Source: Candidatus Heimdallarchaeota archaeon LC_3 (GTDB taxonomy: Archaea > Asgardarchaeota > Heimdallarchaeia > Hodarchaeales > LC-3). Taken from it: DNA of 34,237 nt. The translations under genes were made by a program, and so were the position numbers. Each line of letters begins with the position of its first letter. Position 1 is the stretch's first letter. This document shows positions 1-9,178 of the stretch, piece after piece. The stretch covers positions 1-34,237 of the forward strand of contig MDVS01000060.1 in assembly GCA_001940645.1 (NCBI GenBank). The letters are read 5' to 3'. Under the pieces are notes generated by a model. The model made no database searches. It was not told the DNA's origin and saw nothing but the letters and a program-made list of their open reading frames with translations.

Positions 1-1585
1 GAAACCATAAATTAACTAATTTTTTTATGTCTGGTTCAATTTTTTGTTTTAGATCAGAGATCCATCCATCTTTTTTTGTTTTTAACATGAAATTGATTTC
101 GAAGAAGAACCAATCAGGAAATAAAGGTAAATCAAGGGATTGTTGTATTTGTGGTGATTCAGTCACTGTTTTAATTAGATTATTTAAATTATTTTCAAAA
201 GAATCGAAAAAACCAGAAATAAATTTGTTAGAAATCTTCATCAGATACTTGCTGTAATCGCTAGTTAATTTTTCTCTCATAAAAATTGAAAAATTACTTC
301 CCATTGATAATATTTGATTTTCAAATGATTTTACGTAATTAAAAATTTCTTTTTCTTCATTATCAACTTTCATCTTTAAACTTTTTAGCATTTCATCAAA
401 TTGCTTAATAATACTATTCCATTGGTGATCATACAATTGCTTTGTATATAAATAAAGTTGGTTTTTATTTTCTTTTAGCAAATTATTCAGGTGAGACTGA
501 TATTGGTTCAAATAATTATTAAAAGATGTTGGAAAATCATTTTCAGAAATTTTTTCTCTCCAGTAATGCCATTTATCAATAATTGCATTTCTTAATCCCC
601 AAATCAGTGAAAAATAATTTAAAATGGCCATTTCGTAAATTTTTATTGTATGATCGTTTGATCCAATTAAAAATTTTCGTTTAAATTTTTTATTTTGTTC
701 ATATTCGTTAATATCACCTATCTCTATAATAGTAAAACATGCTATTGGATAGTTTGTTGGCCTTAATTCAAAAATTTCTTCAGGATCTGGTAACAAATAC
801 CATGCTTTAATTGTCGTATCAATTGAACTAGACCATAAAATTGGATTATTATTATATAAATCCAAAGTTAATTGGGTTATAGCTTGAATGTGCATTTTTA
901 ACTCAAAATTAATTTTTGATACTCTTTTACTATCTAATTGTTCTGATAAATCCCAACTTTGAACAATTCCCATGTTACTTGCAATAATAATTGTGCAATC
1001 ATTGCGGTTGTCCCATTCTATTGCTGTTATTTCACCTATGTTTGCATTGATCATTTTAATTAAAAAATAGAATTTATCCCCTTCAAAAATAGAAAAGTTA
1101 CCTTGAACAGTTCCAACAGCTAGTTTAGAGTTTTTTTTACTGTGAAGGAATTTCAATGCTGTAATTGGACTTCCATCGATTGTGAAGCTCCTTAAATTTT
1201 TGTGTTTTTTTCCATATAGAATTGTCACCTCCCCTTCACTTGTACCAACGGCTACATACAAGTCATCTGCGTTATCGACTAATATAATGTCTATACAAGT
1301 TATTGTCGATGATGATTTAAATATGGAACTTTTTTTTTTATTAAATATATTAATTAATTTTATTGATCTATCTTCAATGATGTATAAGTCATCATTAATT
1401 AGTTTTATTGTCTTTATTTCAGATTTACTTGTGTAGAAAATAACTTCTTTATTATTAATTAAGTTCCATTGTCTAATTGTTTTATCTGAAGAGGATGATA
1501 CAAAATACTTAGGATCTGAGTGTAATTGACTTAATCCTGTTATTTTTCGATTATGTCCAACAAATGACTTAATAAATTCTGGCAA
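1..1585 (-). CDS. WD40 beta-propeller protein with C-terminal helical region (partial, C-terminus off left edge)
   Basis: I translated this minus-strand frame by hand; it stays open from a TTG at 1585 to the window edge, about 528 codons. The first ~300 residues hold WD40-type repeats: an early blade has GH...KITGLS and SSSSDKTIRQWNL, and later blades end in SGxxDxTIKxW/Y-like strands (SSSIDTTIKAWYL, IGSNDHTIKIYEM). The rest is Lys/Glu/Asn-rich and looks alpha-helical, with heptad-like leucine/isoleucine spacing. A TAG lies two codons before the TTG, so no earlier start is possible. The gene sits 28 nt after the 108-aa gene and appears to be the third gene of an IleRS transcript. WD40 propellers are protein-interaction scaffolds, common in eukaryotes and patchy in archaea. 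The partner is unknown. The fold is secure; the function is not. Confidence 0.8.
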   Translation of the reverse strand, partial: MPEFIKSFVGHNRKITGLSQLHSDPKYFVSSSSDKTIRQWNLINNKEVIFYTSKSEIKTIKLINDDLYIIEDRSIKLINIFNKKKSSIFKSSSTITCIDIILVDNADDLYVAVGTSEGEVTILYGKKHKNLRSFTIDGSPITALKFLHSKKNSKLAVGTVQGNFSIFEGDKFYFLIKMINANIGEITAIEWDNRNDCTIIIASNMGIVQSWDLSEQLDSKRVSKINFELKMHIQAITQLTLDLYNNNPILWSSSIDTTIKAWYLLPDPEEIFELRPTNYPIACFTIIEIGDINEYEQNKKFKRKFLIGSNDHTIKIYEMAILNYFSLIWGLRNAIIDKWHYWREKISENDFPTSFNNYLNQYQSHLNNLLKENKNQLYLYTKQLYDHQWNSIIKQFDEMLKSLKMKVDNEEKEIFNYVKSFENQILSMGSNFSIFMREKLTSDYSKYLMKISNKFISGFFDSFENNLNNLIKTVTESPQIQQSLDLPLFPDWFFFEINFMLKTKKDGWISDLKQKIEPDIKKLVNLWF

Positions 1586-1613
1586 ATTTTTCTATCTTCT
1601 AATAACCAAATAA

Positions 1614-1940
1614 TTAAATGTTCTGTTTGGGAATATTTAATTCAATTTCTTTTTTTAATAGTATTATTATGCTTCTTGAATTAACCATTGAAGTAAATTC
1701 ATTATAAAGAAATTTTTTTATCGTCTTATTTTCTTTGATTTTATTACTCTCATATATTAGATCTGTAAGAATGAAAAGAATCTTGTCGATTTCAGGTTTG
1801 AGAGAAGTAGAATAGCTTCTAAAATTATCCATTCCAGATAATTTAGGTGAAATACTTTCCAGTTCTTTAGTATATCTTTCAAAAGATAAGCGATAAGCAT
1901 TAATCTCTTTTTTTTTTTTATCTAGTTCGGCCTTTCCCAT
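1614..1940 (-). CDS. Hypothetical small helical protein, 108 aa
   Basis: I do not recognise this family. The protein is very rich in Lys, Glu, Ile and Leu, has no cysteine pair, signal peptide or membrane segment, and reads as a bundle of amphipathic helices; the N-terminal 35 residues (KAELDKKKKEINAY onward) could form a coiled coil. It starts with ATG 15 nt after the IleRS stop and is followed 28 nt later by the WD40 gene. The three genes are probably co-transcribed. Reality as a gene is supported by operon position, an ATG start and protein-like composition; the role is unknown. Confidence 0.6.
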   Translation of the reverse strand: MGKAELDKKKKEINAYRLSFERYTKELESISPKLSGMDNFRSYSTSLKPEIDKILFILTDLIYESNKIKENKTIKKFLYNEFTSMVNSRSIIILLKKEIELNIPKQNI

Positions 1941-1955
1941 TGAATCACCTGTTTC

Positions 1956-4900
1956 TTATTTACTTTCAGAAACTGATTTAATACTAGCTTTGAATTCAAT
2001 ATTTTCTCCAAAAGCTAGAAAATTCCATGATGTAGGATTTTTAGACGATTTAGCTAGGAATTTTATTTTTTCTGAGAGTGTTTCGTTACAAACTAGTTGA
2101 TTGAACTTTTTTAATACGGATTTCAACTTTGAGGATTGAGTGGATATCGTTAATATAATTTTATCGTCATAAGGTAAATTTTGATCTCTCCTCATTGTTT
2201 GGATTCTCCTTATGAAGTCTCTTGCAATACCCTCAAATTGTAGATCTTCATCTGTTAAGTCAACATTTAATACTAATAAACCATTTTTAAATTCTTCAGC
2301 TTCAAATCCTTCTTTTGTCGTAATTTTTATCCTAATATCTTCCTTTGATAAGTCAAATTCTTCTAATATAATTCGATATGAATTATTTTCTTCAATACTT
2401 TTAATTATTGATTTTGTTTTGTCTGTATTTAATTTTTCTATGAGTTTTGTAACTTTTTTTGACTTTTTCCTAAATTTTGGACCTATAACTGTGAAATTAG
2501 GTAATATTTTGTATTCCTGAAGATCTCCAGCATCGTCTACAATAACTATCTCCTTGACATTTAATTCTTCTTTCAATATATCGAGGTAGTTTTCTAATTC
2601 GACATTTAGTTCTTTATTAGGTATTATCAATCTAGCTTGACTTAAAGGCTGCCTATTTTTAATATTAACCTTAGCACGTGCAGCTCGACCTGCTTGTATA
2701 GCTCCACGAACTATATTCATTGATTCTTCTAATTTTTTGAATACAAGTTTTGAATTAAGAATAGGGAACTTGCATAAATGAATAGAAATAGGGGAATCTT
2801 TTCTGGAAACTCGAATAAACTCCTGGTAAAAGTATTCAGTAAGAAATGGAATGATGGGAGCTAAAAGTTTATTTACTGATTCAAGAATCTCAAACAATGT
2901 TTGATATGCTTCTTCATGAGTTACATCATGTTTATCCCAGAATCGTCTTCTCGATCTTCTAATCCACCAGTTAGACAAAATATCATCAATAAAAATCTTC
3001 ACTGATCCCGTTGCTTTATGAATTTCTAAATTATCCATACTTTCGGTAAATTTAGCTATAGTCGACTGTAATGCTGATAGAACATATTTATCTAACTCAC
3101 TTCTTTTATTAACAGGCACAATAGATTTTGTATTATATTTCCAATTATCTAATTTTGTATAAGTTCTAAAAAAACTTACTATATTCCATAATAACAATTC
3201 AAATGATTTTACTGATTCTTTTACTAAATTAACACCAAACCGAGTTGATTTCCATATTGGTGAAGAACATAATAAATACCGGATTGCATCCGCTCCATAA
3301 AGATTAATTGCATCATCAGGAGCAATAGCATTTCCTTTGCTCTTGGACATTTTACTCCCATCCTCAGCGAGAATATGACCCATTGTTAAACAGTTAAGAT
3401 AAGATGGTGAATCAAATAGAGCTGTGGATGTTGCAAGAAGAGTGTAAAACCAACCACGTGTTTGATCAATAGCTTCTGTAATAAAATCAACAGGAAAATG
3501 TTTGTCAAATAAATCATTATTCTCAAAAGGATAATGCCATTGTGCAAAAAATGCAGAACCCGAATCGTACCAGGTATCTATTACATAAGGTTCTCGAGTA
3601 GTATTTTCTCCACATTCCGGGCATTTCAATTTCATTTCATCAATAAAAGGTTTATGCAAATCGATAGTTTCGGGATCAAGTTCTTCATCACCAACCAATT
3701 CTTTTAGCTCCTCAATAGAACCTATCGCGAACTCATGGTTTTTCACACAAGACCAAATTGGCAATGGAGTTCCCCAGTATCTACTCCTTGATAGAGCCCA
3801 ATCTTTTGCTTCTTCAATAAAATTACCAAATCTTCCTTCTTTTAAGTGAGCAGGTTGCCAACGAATCTTAGCATTATTTTTCACTAGATTTTTTCTTAAT
3901 TCTGACATTTTGATAAACCATGATTCTGTTGCGTAATACAATAATGGAGAATCACAACGCCAACAAAAAGGATAATTATGAACAATGGTGTCTGATTTCA
4001 ATAAGATTTTTCTTTCTTTCAAAGCACTTAGAATATTTTTATCCGCATCCTTGACAAATTGACCTTTAAATAACTCTATTTCATCAACAAAATTACCTTT
4101 TTCATCTACTGGATTAAACATAGGGACATCGTAATCTTTACAAATATTATAATCATCCTCTCCAAAAGCAGGAGCTATATGAACAATACCTGAACCCTCA
4201 TCCGTTCCAACAAATGGAGCTGATATTATAAAATGTTTCCTTCCTGAAATACTGTTTGAATATGGAAAAAGAGGTTGATATTCCTTACCAACTAAATCTT
4301 TGCCTTTAATAGTCTCAACAAGCTTACCTTTGGGAAGAACTTTTTTTTTTAAGGAATTTGCAATAATTAATTCTTCATTATTATAATTTACAATAGCATA
4401 ATCCGCATCTTCCTTAACTGCTAATAACATATTGGATATTAATGTCCAAGGTGTAGTTGTCCAGACCAATAATTTTCTGGATGAATTTTTCAATTGAAAT
4501 TTGATAAAAATTGATGGATCTCTTGTATCTTTGTATCCTAGTGCGAGTTCATGACTTGACAAGGATGTTCCACACCTTGGGCAATATGGAACTATTTTAT
4601 GTCCTTTAAAAAGCATTTTTTTATCAAATAATGTTTTTAATGACCACCAAACACTTTCCATGTAAGGTGTTGTCATAGTTACATAAGCTCCTCCTGGAGA
4701 TGGTTTGGCAATATCCATATCTAAAACAAATCCAATTCGTTCAGACATCTTTATCCATTCATCAATGTACTTGAAAACTGATTCTTGGCATAATTTGTTG
4801 AACTTTGCTATTCCAAAAGCCTCTATTTCCTCTTTTGAATTGATTCCTAGACTTTTTTCTACTTCTAATTCAACTGGTAAACCATGGCAATCCCATCCTC

Positions 4901-5177
4901 CAATTCGTGGTGTTACATCAAAACCCTTCATAGATTTATATCTTAAAAATGCGTCTTTAATCACTCTGGTTAACGAATGACCAATATGTGGCATTCCATT
5001 AGCAGTTGGTGGGCCTTCTAAAAAGATATAGCTTTTTTCACCTTTGTTTTGCCCTTGTAACTTATTATTTATGTCATTTTCTTTCCAGAATTCCAAAATA
5101 TTTTTTTCTATGTCAAGAAATTTTGGGTAACTACTAGAAGTCAAGTCAGAAGCAATAGTGTTCTCATTTGTTGTCAA
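1956..5177 (-). CDS. ileS: Isoleucyl-tRNA synthetase, archaeal/eukaryotic type
   Basis: Class I aminoacyl-tRNA synthetase that charges tRNA-Ile and edits misactivated valine. The 1073-residue length is typical. The ATP-binding HIGH motif is visible near residue 65 (MPHIGHSLTRV) and the KMSKS loop near residue 613 (EDGSKMSKSKGN). CP1 editing-domain hallmarks (VWTTTPWTL and GTGIVHIAP-like DEGSGIVHIAPAFGEDD) are present, as are zinc-type cysteine pairs (CPRCGTSLSS, CWRCDSPLLY, CPECGENT). The C-terminal part contains the anticodon-binding helices (SNWWIRRSRRRFW) and an archaeal-type extension. The start is TTG; a strong GAGGAG lies at 5188-5193, 10 nt upstream, and the protein begins at the expected place relative to family members. 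It heads a minus-strand transcript with the 108-aa and WD40 genes. Confidence 0.97.
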   Translation of the reverse strand: MTTNENTIASDLTSSSYPKFLDIEKNILEFWKENDINNKLQGQNKGEKSYIFLEGPPTANGMPHIGHSLTRVIKDAFLRYKSMKGFDVTPRIGGWDCHGLPVELEVEKSLGINSKEEIEAFGIAKFNKLCQESVFKYIDEWIKMSERIGFVLDMDIAKPSPGGAYVTMTTPYMESVWWSLKTLFDKKMLFKGHKIVPYCPRCGTSLSSHELALGYKDTRDPSIFIKFQLKNSSRKLLVWTTTPWTLISNMLLAVKEDADYAIVNYNNEELIIANSLKKKVLPKGKLVETIKGKDLVGKEYQPLFPYSNSISGRKHFIISAPFVGTDEGSGIVHIAPAFGEDDYNICKDYDVPMFNPVDEKGNFVDEIELFKGQFVKDADKNILSALKERKILLKSDTIVHNYPFCWRCDSPLLYYATESWFIKMSELRKNLVKNNAKIRWQPAHLKEGRFGNFIEEAKDWALSRSRYWGTPLPIWSCVKNHEFAIGSIEELKELVGDEELDPETIDLHKPFIDEMKLKCPECGENTTREPYVIDTWYDSGSAFFAQWHYPFENNDLFDKHFPVDFITEAIDQTRGWFYTLLATSTALFDSPSYLNCLTMGHILAEDGSKMSKSKGNAIAPDDAINLYGADAIRYLLCSSPIWKSTRFGVNLVKESVKSFELLLWNIVSFFRTYTKLDNWKYNTKSIVPVNKRSELDKYVLSALQSTIAKFTESMDNLEIHKATGSVKIFIDDILSNWWIRRSRRRFWDKHDVTHEEAYQTLFEILESVNKLLAPIIPFLTEYFYQEFIRVSRKDSPISIHLCKFPILNSKLVFKKLEESMNIVRGAIQAGRAARAKVNIKNRQPLSQARLIIPNKELNVELENYLDILKEELNVKEIVIVDDAGDLQEYKILPNFTVIGPKFRKKSKKVTKLIEKLNTDKTKSIIKSIEENNSYRIILEEFDLSKEDIRIKITTKEGFEAEEFKNGLLVLNVDLTDEDLQFEGIARDFIRRIQTMRRDQNLPYDDKIILTISTQSSKLKSVLKKFNQLVCNETLSEKIKFLAKSSKNPTSWNFLAFGENIEFKASIKSVSESK

Positions 5178-5187
5178 GAAAGCTTTT

Positions 5188-5193
5188 CTCCTC
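5188..5193 (-). promoter_or_regulatory. Ribosome binding site fixing the TTG start of ileS
   Basis: On the minus strand this reads GAGGAG, 10 nt before the TTG at 5177. There is no in-frame ATG that would keep the conserved N-terminus, so the site decides the start. Confidence 0.6.
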
Positions 5194-5496
5194 GAATAAT
5201 ATTTTTGATGGAAAGATTAAAAATGAAACCTAAAAATTAAAATGAATATCTTAATTTAAAGGATTTAATTATGTTTTTTGGTTCTATTAAATAAGCTATA
5301 ACAAATTCGATGTAATAAAAAAAAACAAATTTAGTAGTTATTAAGTAAGGAGGAAGCTTTTCACCTTTTAAAATGGTTTATTCTTAATCATTTATTCATA
5401 AAATTTTTTATTTTAAGAAATTTTGAACCAAATTTAACTTTCTCGCAAGAAGACACTTTCCTTCACAGTACTTCGTAACTTTTTCACTTCACTCTA
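5194..5496. other. Intergenic region between ileS and the TFB gene
   Basis: About 300 nt of AT-rich sequence between two minus-strand genes. It should contain the TFB terminator and the ileS promoter. I see A/T-rich TATA-like stretches but no convincing ORF, tRNA or repeat. A purine-rich AAGGAGGAAG at 5346-5355 on the plus strand resembles a ribosome binding site but leads only to a 5-codon reading frame. Confidence 0.4.
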
Positions 5497-6480
5497 TTAA
5501 TGTAGGACTTTCTTAATAATTTGTAGAAAATGTTCTCTTAAAGTATATTCAGCTACATCTCCTACCCTAGAAATAAGCCTTTGTGTAGCAAAACCTCTTC
5601 TTTTACCAAAATTATTTGCTATCAACAAATCTGCACCTGCTACTGTAGCACAGGCTAAAGCATATGGATCTCTTCCTCCCCTTAGGTTATTAGATAATTT
5701 TTTCAATATTTCTTGACTGGTTTTTCTCAATAAAATTCCATATTCCATATTAGAAATATGTAATTTCTGTAATTTAATTTTAAACTCGTCATCATTGATT
5801 AATGCTTGAATCACCCTCTCTAAATATTCTTCAGATGATGTGGATTTCACTTTATAGCCTGTTATTATTCGTATTTGTGTTGCAGCATATAAAACATTCT
5901 TCCCTTGTACCTGAATATTCTCATTTTCAAATGATTGAAGTAAATCCTTCACTCTCAAATTGTAATGATTTAACCTGGAGGATAGATATATCGAAGCAGC
6001 TATTAAATCAGTTACACGAATATCAATCAATTTCTTGTAACAAATTCGAAATATTCTAGCAGAATCTTCTTTAATTGATTCTGGAAATTCTAATATTCCA
6101 CTTATTACTGCCAAAATCCGTAATGCTCTATATAACCTTTCTTTTCCTTGAGATTGGCTATAAATATCATTTACTTTTTTTATCCTACGAAAATGAACTG
6201 ATTTTGTCGGTTTAATTTTTTTTCCATGAAAATCAGCGATATTCCAATTATTATAATATCCTACAAAACTTCCTATTTGGTTAGTACTCGAGACTTTATT
6301 GCCTTCCTCAACTGCTTGAGTTCCAAATATTTTATAATCGTTCTCATTTTTTTGATAACTAGAATCAACAATTTTTTTTCCTGCAACTAAGCCACAATTT
6401 GGACATACATAATCTGAAACAGTTTCAGTTAATTGTGTAGAGCAATCTTCACATATCATGTATTCTGGTCGAAAATTCAA
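5497..6480 (-). CDS. tfb: Transcription initiation factor TFB
   Basis: Archaeal homologue of TFIIB. It bridges TBP bound at the TATA box to RNA polymerase and sets the start site. The N-terminal zinc ribbon is intact (CEDCSTQL...YVCPNCG, residues ~9-33). It is followed by a B-reader/linker region and two cyclin-fold repeats (ALRILAVISGIL...IYLSSRLNHYNLRVKDLL, then LRKTSQEILKKL...ACATVAGADLL). The 327-residue length is normal. The start is TTG at 6480 with an AGGGA purine stretch just upstream; an ATG at 6487 is out of frame. RIO2 lies 76 nt upstream on the same strand. The linker after the ribbon is somewhat unusual in sequence (HGKKIKPTKSVHFRR), but the family call is firm. Confidence 0.95.
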   Translation of the reverse strand: MNFRPEYMICEDCSTQLTETVSDYVCPNCGLVAGKKIVDSSYQKNENDYKIFGTQAVEEGNKVSSTNQIGSFVGYYNNWNIADFHGKKIKPTKSVHFRRIKKVNDIYSQSQGKERLYRALRILAVISGILEFPESIKEDSARIFRICYKKLIDIRVTDLIAASIYLSSRLNHYNLRVKDLLQSFENENIQVQGKNVLYAATQIRIITGYKVKSTSSEEYLERVIQALINDDEFKIKLQKLHISNMEYGILLRKTSQEILKKLSNNLRGGRDPYALACATVAGADLLIANNFGKRRGFATQRLISRVGDVAEYTLREHFLQIIKKVLH

Positions 6481-6556
6481 AATTCATCCCTTTTTTCTCC
6501 TACTCTCCGATGTTTAGATACTTTTTCTTGACTGAGACTCTAAATTAAAAGTGAAA

Positions 6557-7459
6557 CTACTTCATAAGGTCACTTACAATTTTGTCAATAGACTGATCTG
6601 GAATTGATATTCTTTTTGCAAAAAATTCAATAATATTACTAACATCTAAAGTAAGAATATCTTGAGCGTTTGGATGATTTATATTGACAGATTGTGGCCA
6701 ATCAATTATATAAGGAAAATATTTATCTCTAATCGAATCAAAAGAGACCAAAATATTGTATGGAGATAAATCCCCATGAATTATTCCTATTTCAAGCATA
6801 TCTTTAATGATTTGAAGCAAGTTTTGATAAAGATCTCGCAAATACTCTTTTTTTATTCGTCCACACTTGTATAACTCTATACCCTCAATGTAATCCATTA
6901 ACAAACAATGTCGATTAACTCCCCAAACTCTAGGAACTGGAATAATTCCTTCAACTCTTTTAAGAGACTTTGCTTCATGATGAGCAGCTAACCTAGAGTT
7001 ATAAATGCTTGATGAATGATGTTTAATTGCTAAATATTCTCTTAATTTTTTATAAGAGCGAAAATTTCCTTTTCCAAGATAGTGAATTTTTATAACACCA
7101 ATTTTTTTATCATCGTTTTGGATAGTATAAATTTCTGATTCTTTCCCTTCTCCAATTTTATGACCGATACTTGAAATTAATCCCTTTTTCACTAGAGCAT
7201 TAAATGCTAATACATCATAACCGTTAAAATTTAATGCAGTTTCGTAATATTCGTCATAATTTCTCTTTATCTCAATTAAATTTATAGCGTGAAGACTTCT
7301 TAATTTTTTTTGAATATAGGCATATGAATATCCCGTTTCTTTTGGTAATTCCTGAACCCTTGGATATTTCTGAGTTATCATAAGTCTTTCAATTCCTGCT
7401 AGAATGCGAAAGTCTTTCTGATTTAATGATAAAAACTCACCTGTAAATTTTGTCTTCAT
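6557..7459 (-). CDS. rio2: RIO2-type atypical serine/threonine kinase
   Basis: RIO2 is a conserved atypical kinase/ATPase for late maturation of the small ribosomal subunit. The ~90 N-terminal residues form the winged-helix domain specific to RIO2 (FRILAGIERLM...YIQKKLRSLHAINLIEI). The kinase part shows the nucleotide loop IGEGKESEIYTI (canonical G-x-G-K-E-S), the catalytic loop GIIHGDLSPYNILV with the HGDLSxxN pattern, and the metal-binding IIDWPQ, which is the RIO2 version of IDFPQ. The 300-residue length matches archaeal RIO2. It has an ATG start, lies upstream of TFB and diverges from SRP54 across a 315-nt shared promoter region. Confidence 0.96.
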   Translation of the reverse strand: MKTKFTGEFLSLNQKDFRILAGIERLMITQKYPRVQELPKETGYSYAYIQKKLRSLHAINLIEIKRNYDEYYETALNFNGYDVLAFNALVKKGLISSIGHKIGEGKESEIYTIQNDDKKIGVIKIHYLGKGNFRSYKKLREYLAIKHHSSSIYNSRLAAHHEAKSLKRVEGIIPVPRVWGVNRHCLLMDYIEGIELYKCGRIKKEYLRDLYQNLLQIIKDMLEIGIIHGDLSPYNILVSFDSIRDKYFPYIIDWPQSVNINHPNAQDILTLDVSNIIEFFAKRISIPDQSIDKIVSDLMK

Positions 7460-7774
7460 TTTAGCTCAAAATTATTAATTGTTCTTATTTTTACACTTGT
7501 TAATTAATTTGTGTGATAAAATTCATACAAAAATCATTTAGTTCTGTTTTAATTAACTGTTTATCTAGAATGATTTGTAACAAATATTTTAGATAGACTG
7601 CTAATGTAAAATTTCATTAGTGGCTATACAGAAAAAAATTTTATCATTCAAAAATTAAAGTTCTTTAGGACACTATAAAATCTAATATACATCATTTGAT
7701 AATATGTTAAAGTATCTTAAATATTACACTTTATTAAATCAGAATTAATTGTAGAAATTATATGAGGTTCATTT
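7460..7774. promoter_or_regulatory. Divergent promoter region between RIO2 and SRP54
   Basis: A 315-nt AT-rich spacer with both genes reading outward. It should hold a promoter for each. A TATA-like TTAAATATTA lies at 7715-7724 in front of SRP54, and a TGAGG ribosome binding site lies at 7761-7765, 9 nt before the ATG at 7775. No ORF, tRNA or repeat is evident in the rest. Confidence 0.5.
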
Positions 7775-9154
7775 ATGCTTGATGCTTTCTCAAATAAATT
7801 AAAAGACATTGTTAAATCTATAAGAAAATTATCTATTGTGGATATTGAAAAAGTAAACGAATTATTAGACGAATTAACATCAGCATTAATCGAAGCTGAT
7901 GTTAATATAGATTTAGCTATTGCTATGGTTAATAAAGTCAGAGAAAATGCTTTAAATGAAAAACTTCCACCCGCGGTATCTAGACTTGATTATGTAATAA
8001 AAATTATTCATGATGAATTAATTAACTTGTTAGGGAAAAAAAACTATCCTTTTGAACCTGATCAGAATAAATTGAATATATTAATGTTTGTTGGAGTTCA
8101 AGGGTCTGGAAAAACAACAACAATAGCTAAATCTGCATTGTATTGGAAGAGAAGAGGTTTGAATCCAGGGATAATAGGTGCTGATACCTTTAGACCTGGA
8201 GCTTATATTCAACTAAAACAGCTTGTAGAGTCTCACGATATCGAGGTATTTGGGGAAGAAAAAACGAAACAAGATAGTGAAAAAATTGCTCAAAAGGGAA
8301 TTAAGTATTTTAAGGAAAAAACAAAAGTTAATCTAATATTTATTGACACATCGGGTAGACACAAAGAAGAGAAGGGCTTATTAAAAGAAATGGAAAGAAT
8401 TGCAAAAAAAATAAATTCTGATGAAATAATTTTAGTTATAGATGCAACAATGGGTCAAAATGCTTTCAGTCAAGCAAATGCTTTTAATGCTACAACAAAA
8501 ATAGGATCGATTATTGTATCAAAGATGGATGGTACTGCTAGAGGAGGAGGTGCTTTGTCAGCAGTCGCTGCTACTGGTAGTAAAATAAGATATATAGGCA
8601 CGGGTGAAAAAACAGATGATTTCGAACGTTTTGATCCAGAAAGATTTGTAGAAAGATTGCTTGGAAGGGGAGATATTTCAGGAATTTTAGAAAAAGTAAC
8701 AAATGCGGGAATGTTTGATCAATCAGAAGATATTATAGAAGCATTCAAAAAAGGAAAAATAAATTTGAGAATTTGGAGATCACAGATGGAATCTTTTTCG
8801 AAGATGGGATCATTGGGAAAATTATTATCAATGTTTCCGGGAATGGGATCTAAACTTCCAGCTGGGTTTGATCAAACAAGTAAGGAAAGTTTGAAAAAAA
8901 TAATTGCAATAACAAATAGTATGACTGCAGAAGAGTTAGATGATCTCCATCCTAGTAAAAAATTAAAGCAATCTAGAAGGGAAAGAGTTGCCAAGGGTTC
9001 TGGAACTACAACCCAAGATGTACAAGGGTTACTAAAAAATTATGAAATGGCTGTTAATGCGATGAAAAGATTAAGAAAAGATCGTGGTAAAGGAAAAGGT
9101 ATGTTAGGAGGATTAGGTGGTTTAGATGGAGGAAATTTTCCTGGTATGGAATGA
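7775..9154 (+). CDS. srp54: Signal recognition particle GTPase SRP54
   Basis: Binds signal sequences and SRP RNA and delivers ribosomes to the SecY channel through FtsY. Order of domains: N four-helix bundle (residues 1-90), GTPase G domain (about 95-295) with the P-loop VGVQGSGKTTTIAK, DTSGRHKEE, VSKMDGTARGGGALS and TGEKTDDFERFDPERF, then the methionine-rich M domain (about 300-435) with MGSLGKLLSMFPGMGSKLP and the SRXXRVAKGSG RNA-binding helix. The Gly-rich tail (GKGMLGGLGGLDGG) is common in archaea. Length 459 is typical. ATG start with TGAGG 9 nt upstream. Its partner channel genes secY and secE are also in this window. Confidence 0.97.
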   Translation: MLDAFSNKLKDIVKSIRKLSIVDIEKVNELLDELTSALIEADVNIDLAIAMVNKVRENALNEKLPPAVSRLDYVIKIIHDELINLLGKKNYPFEPDQNKLNILMFVGVQGSGKTTTIAKSALYWKRRGLNPGIIGADTFRPGAYIQLKQLVESHDIEVFGEEKTKQDSEKIAQKGIKYFKEKTKVNLIFIDTSGRHKEEKGLLKEMERIAKKINSDEIILVIDATMGQNAFSQANAFNATTKIGSIIVSKMDGTARGGGALSAVAATGSKIRYIGTGEKTDDFERFDPERFVERLLGRGDISGILEKVTNAGMFDQSEDIIEAFKKGKINLRIWRSQMESFSKMGSLGKLLSMFPGMGSKLPAGFDQTSKESLKKIIAITNSMTAEELDDLHPSKKLKQSRRERVAKGSGTTTQDVQGLLKNYEMAVNAMKRLRKDRGKGKGMLGGLGGLDGGNFPGME

Positions 9155-9178
9155 TCCAAATTTTCCTTAATATTACTT

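Noticed and set aside
27..257. Plus-strand ORF of 76 aa
   Set aside because: It lies antisense to the continuous WD40/helical frame on the minus strand and has low-complexity composition.
1182..1436. Plus-strand ORF of 84 aa
   Set aside because: Antisense shadow of the WD40 coding region.
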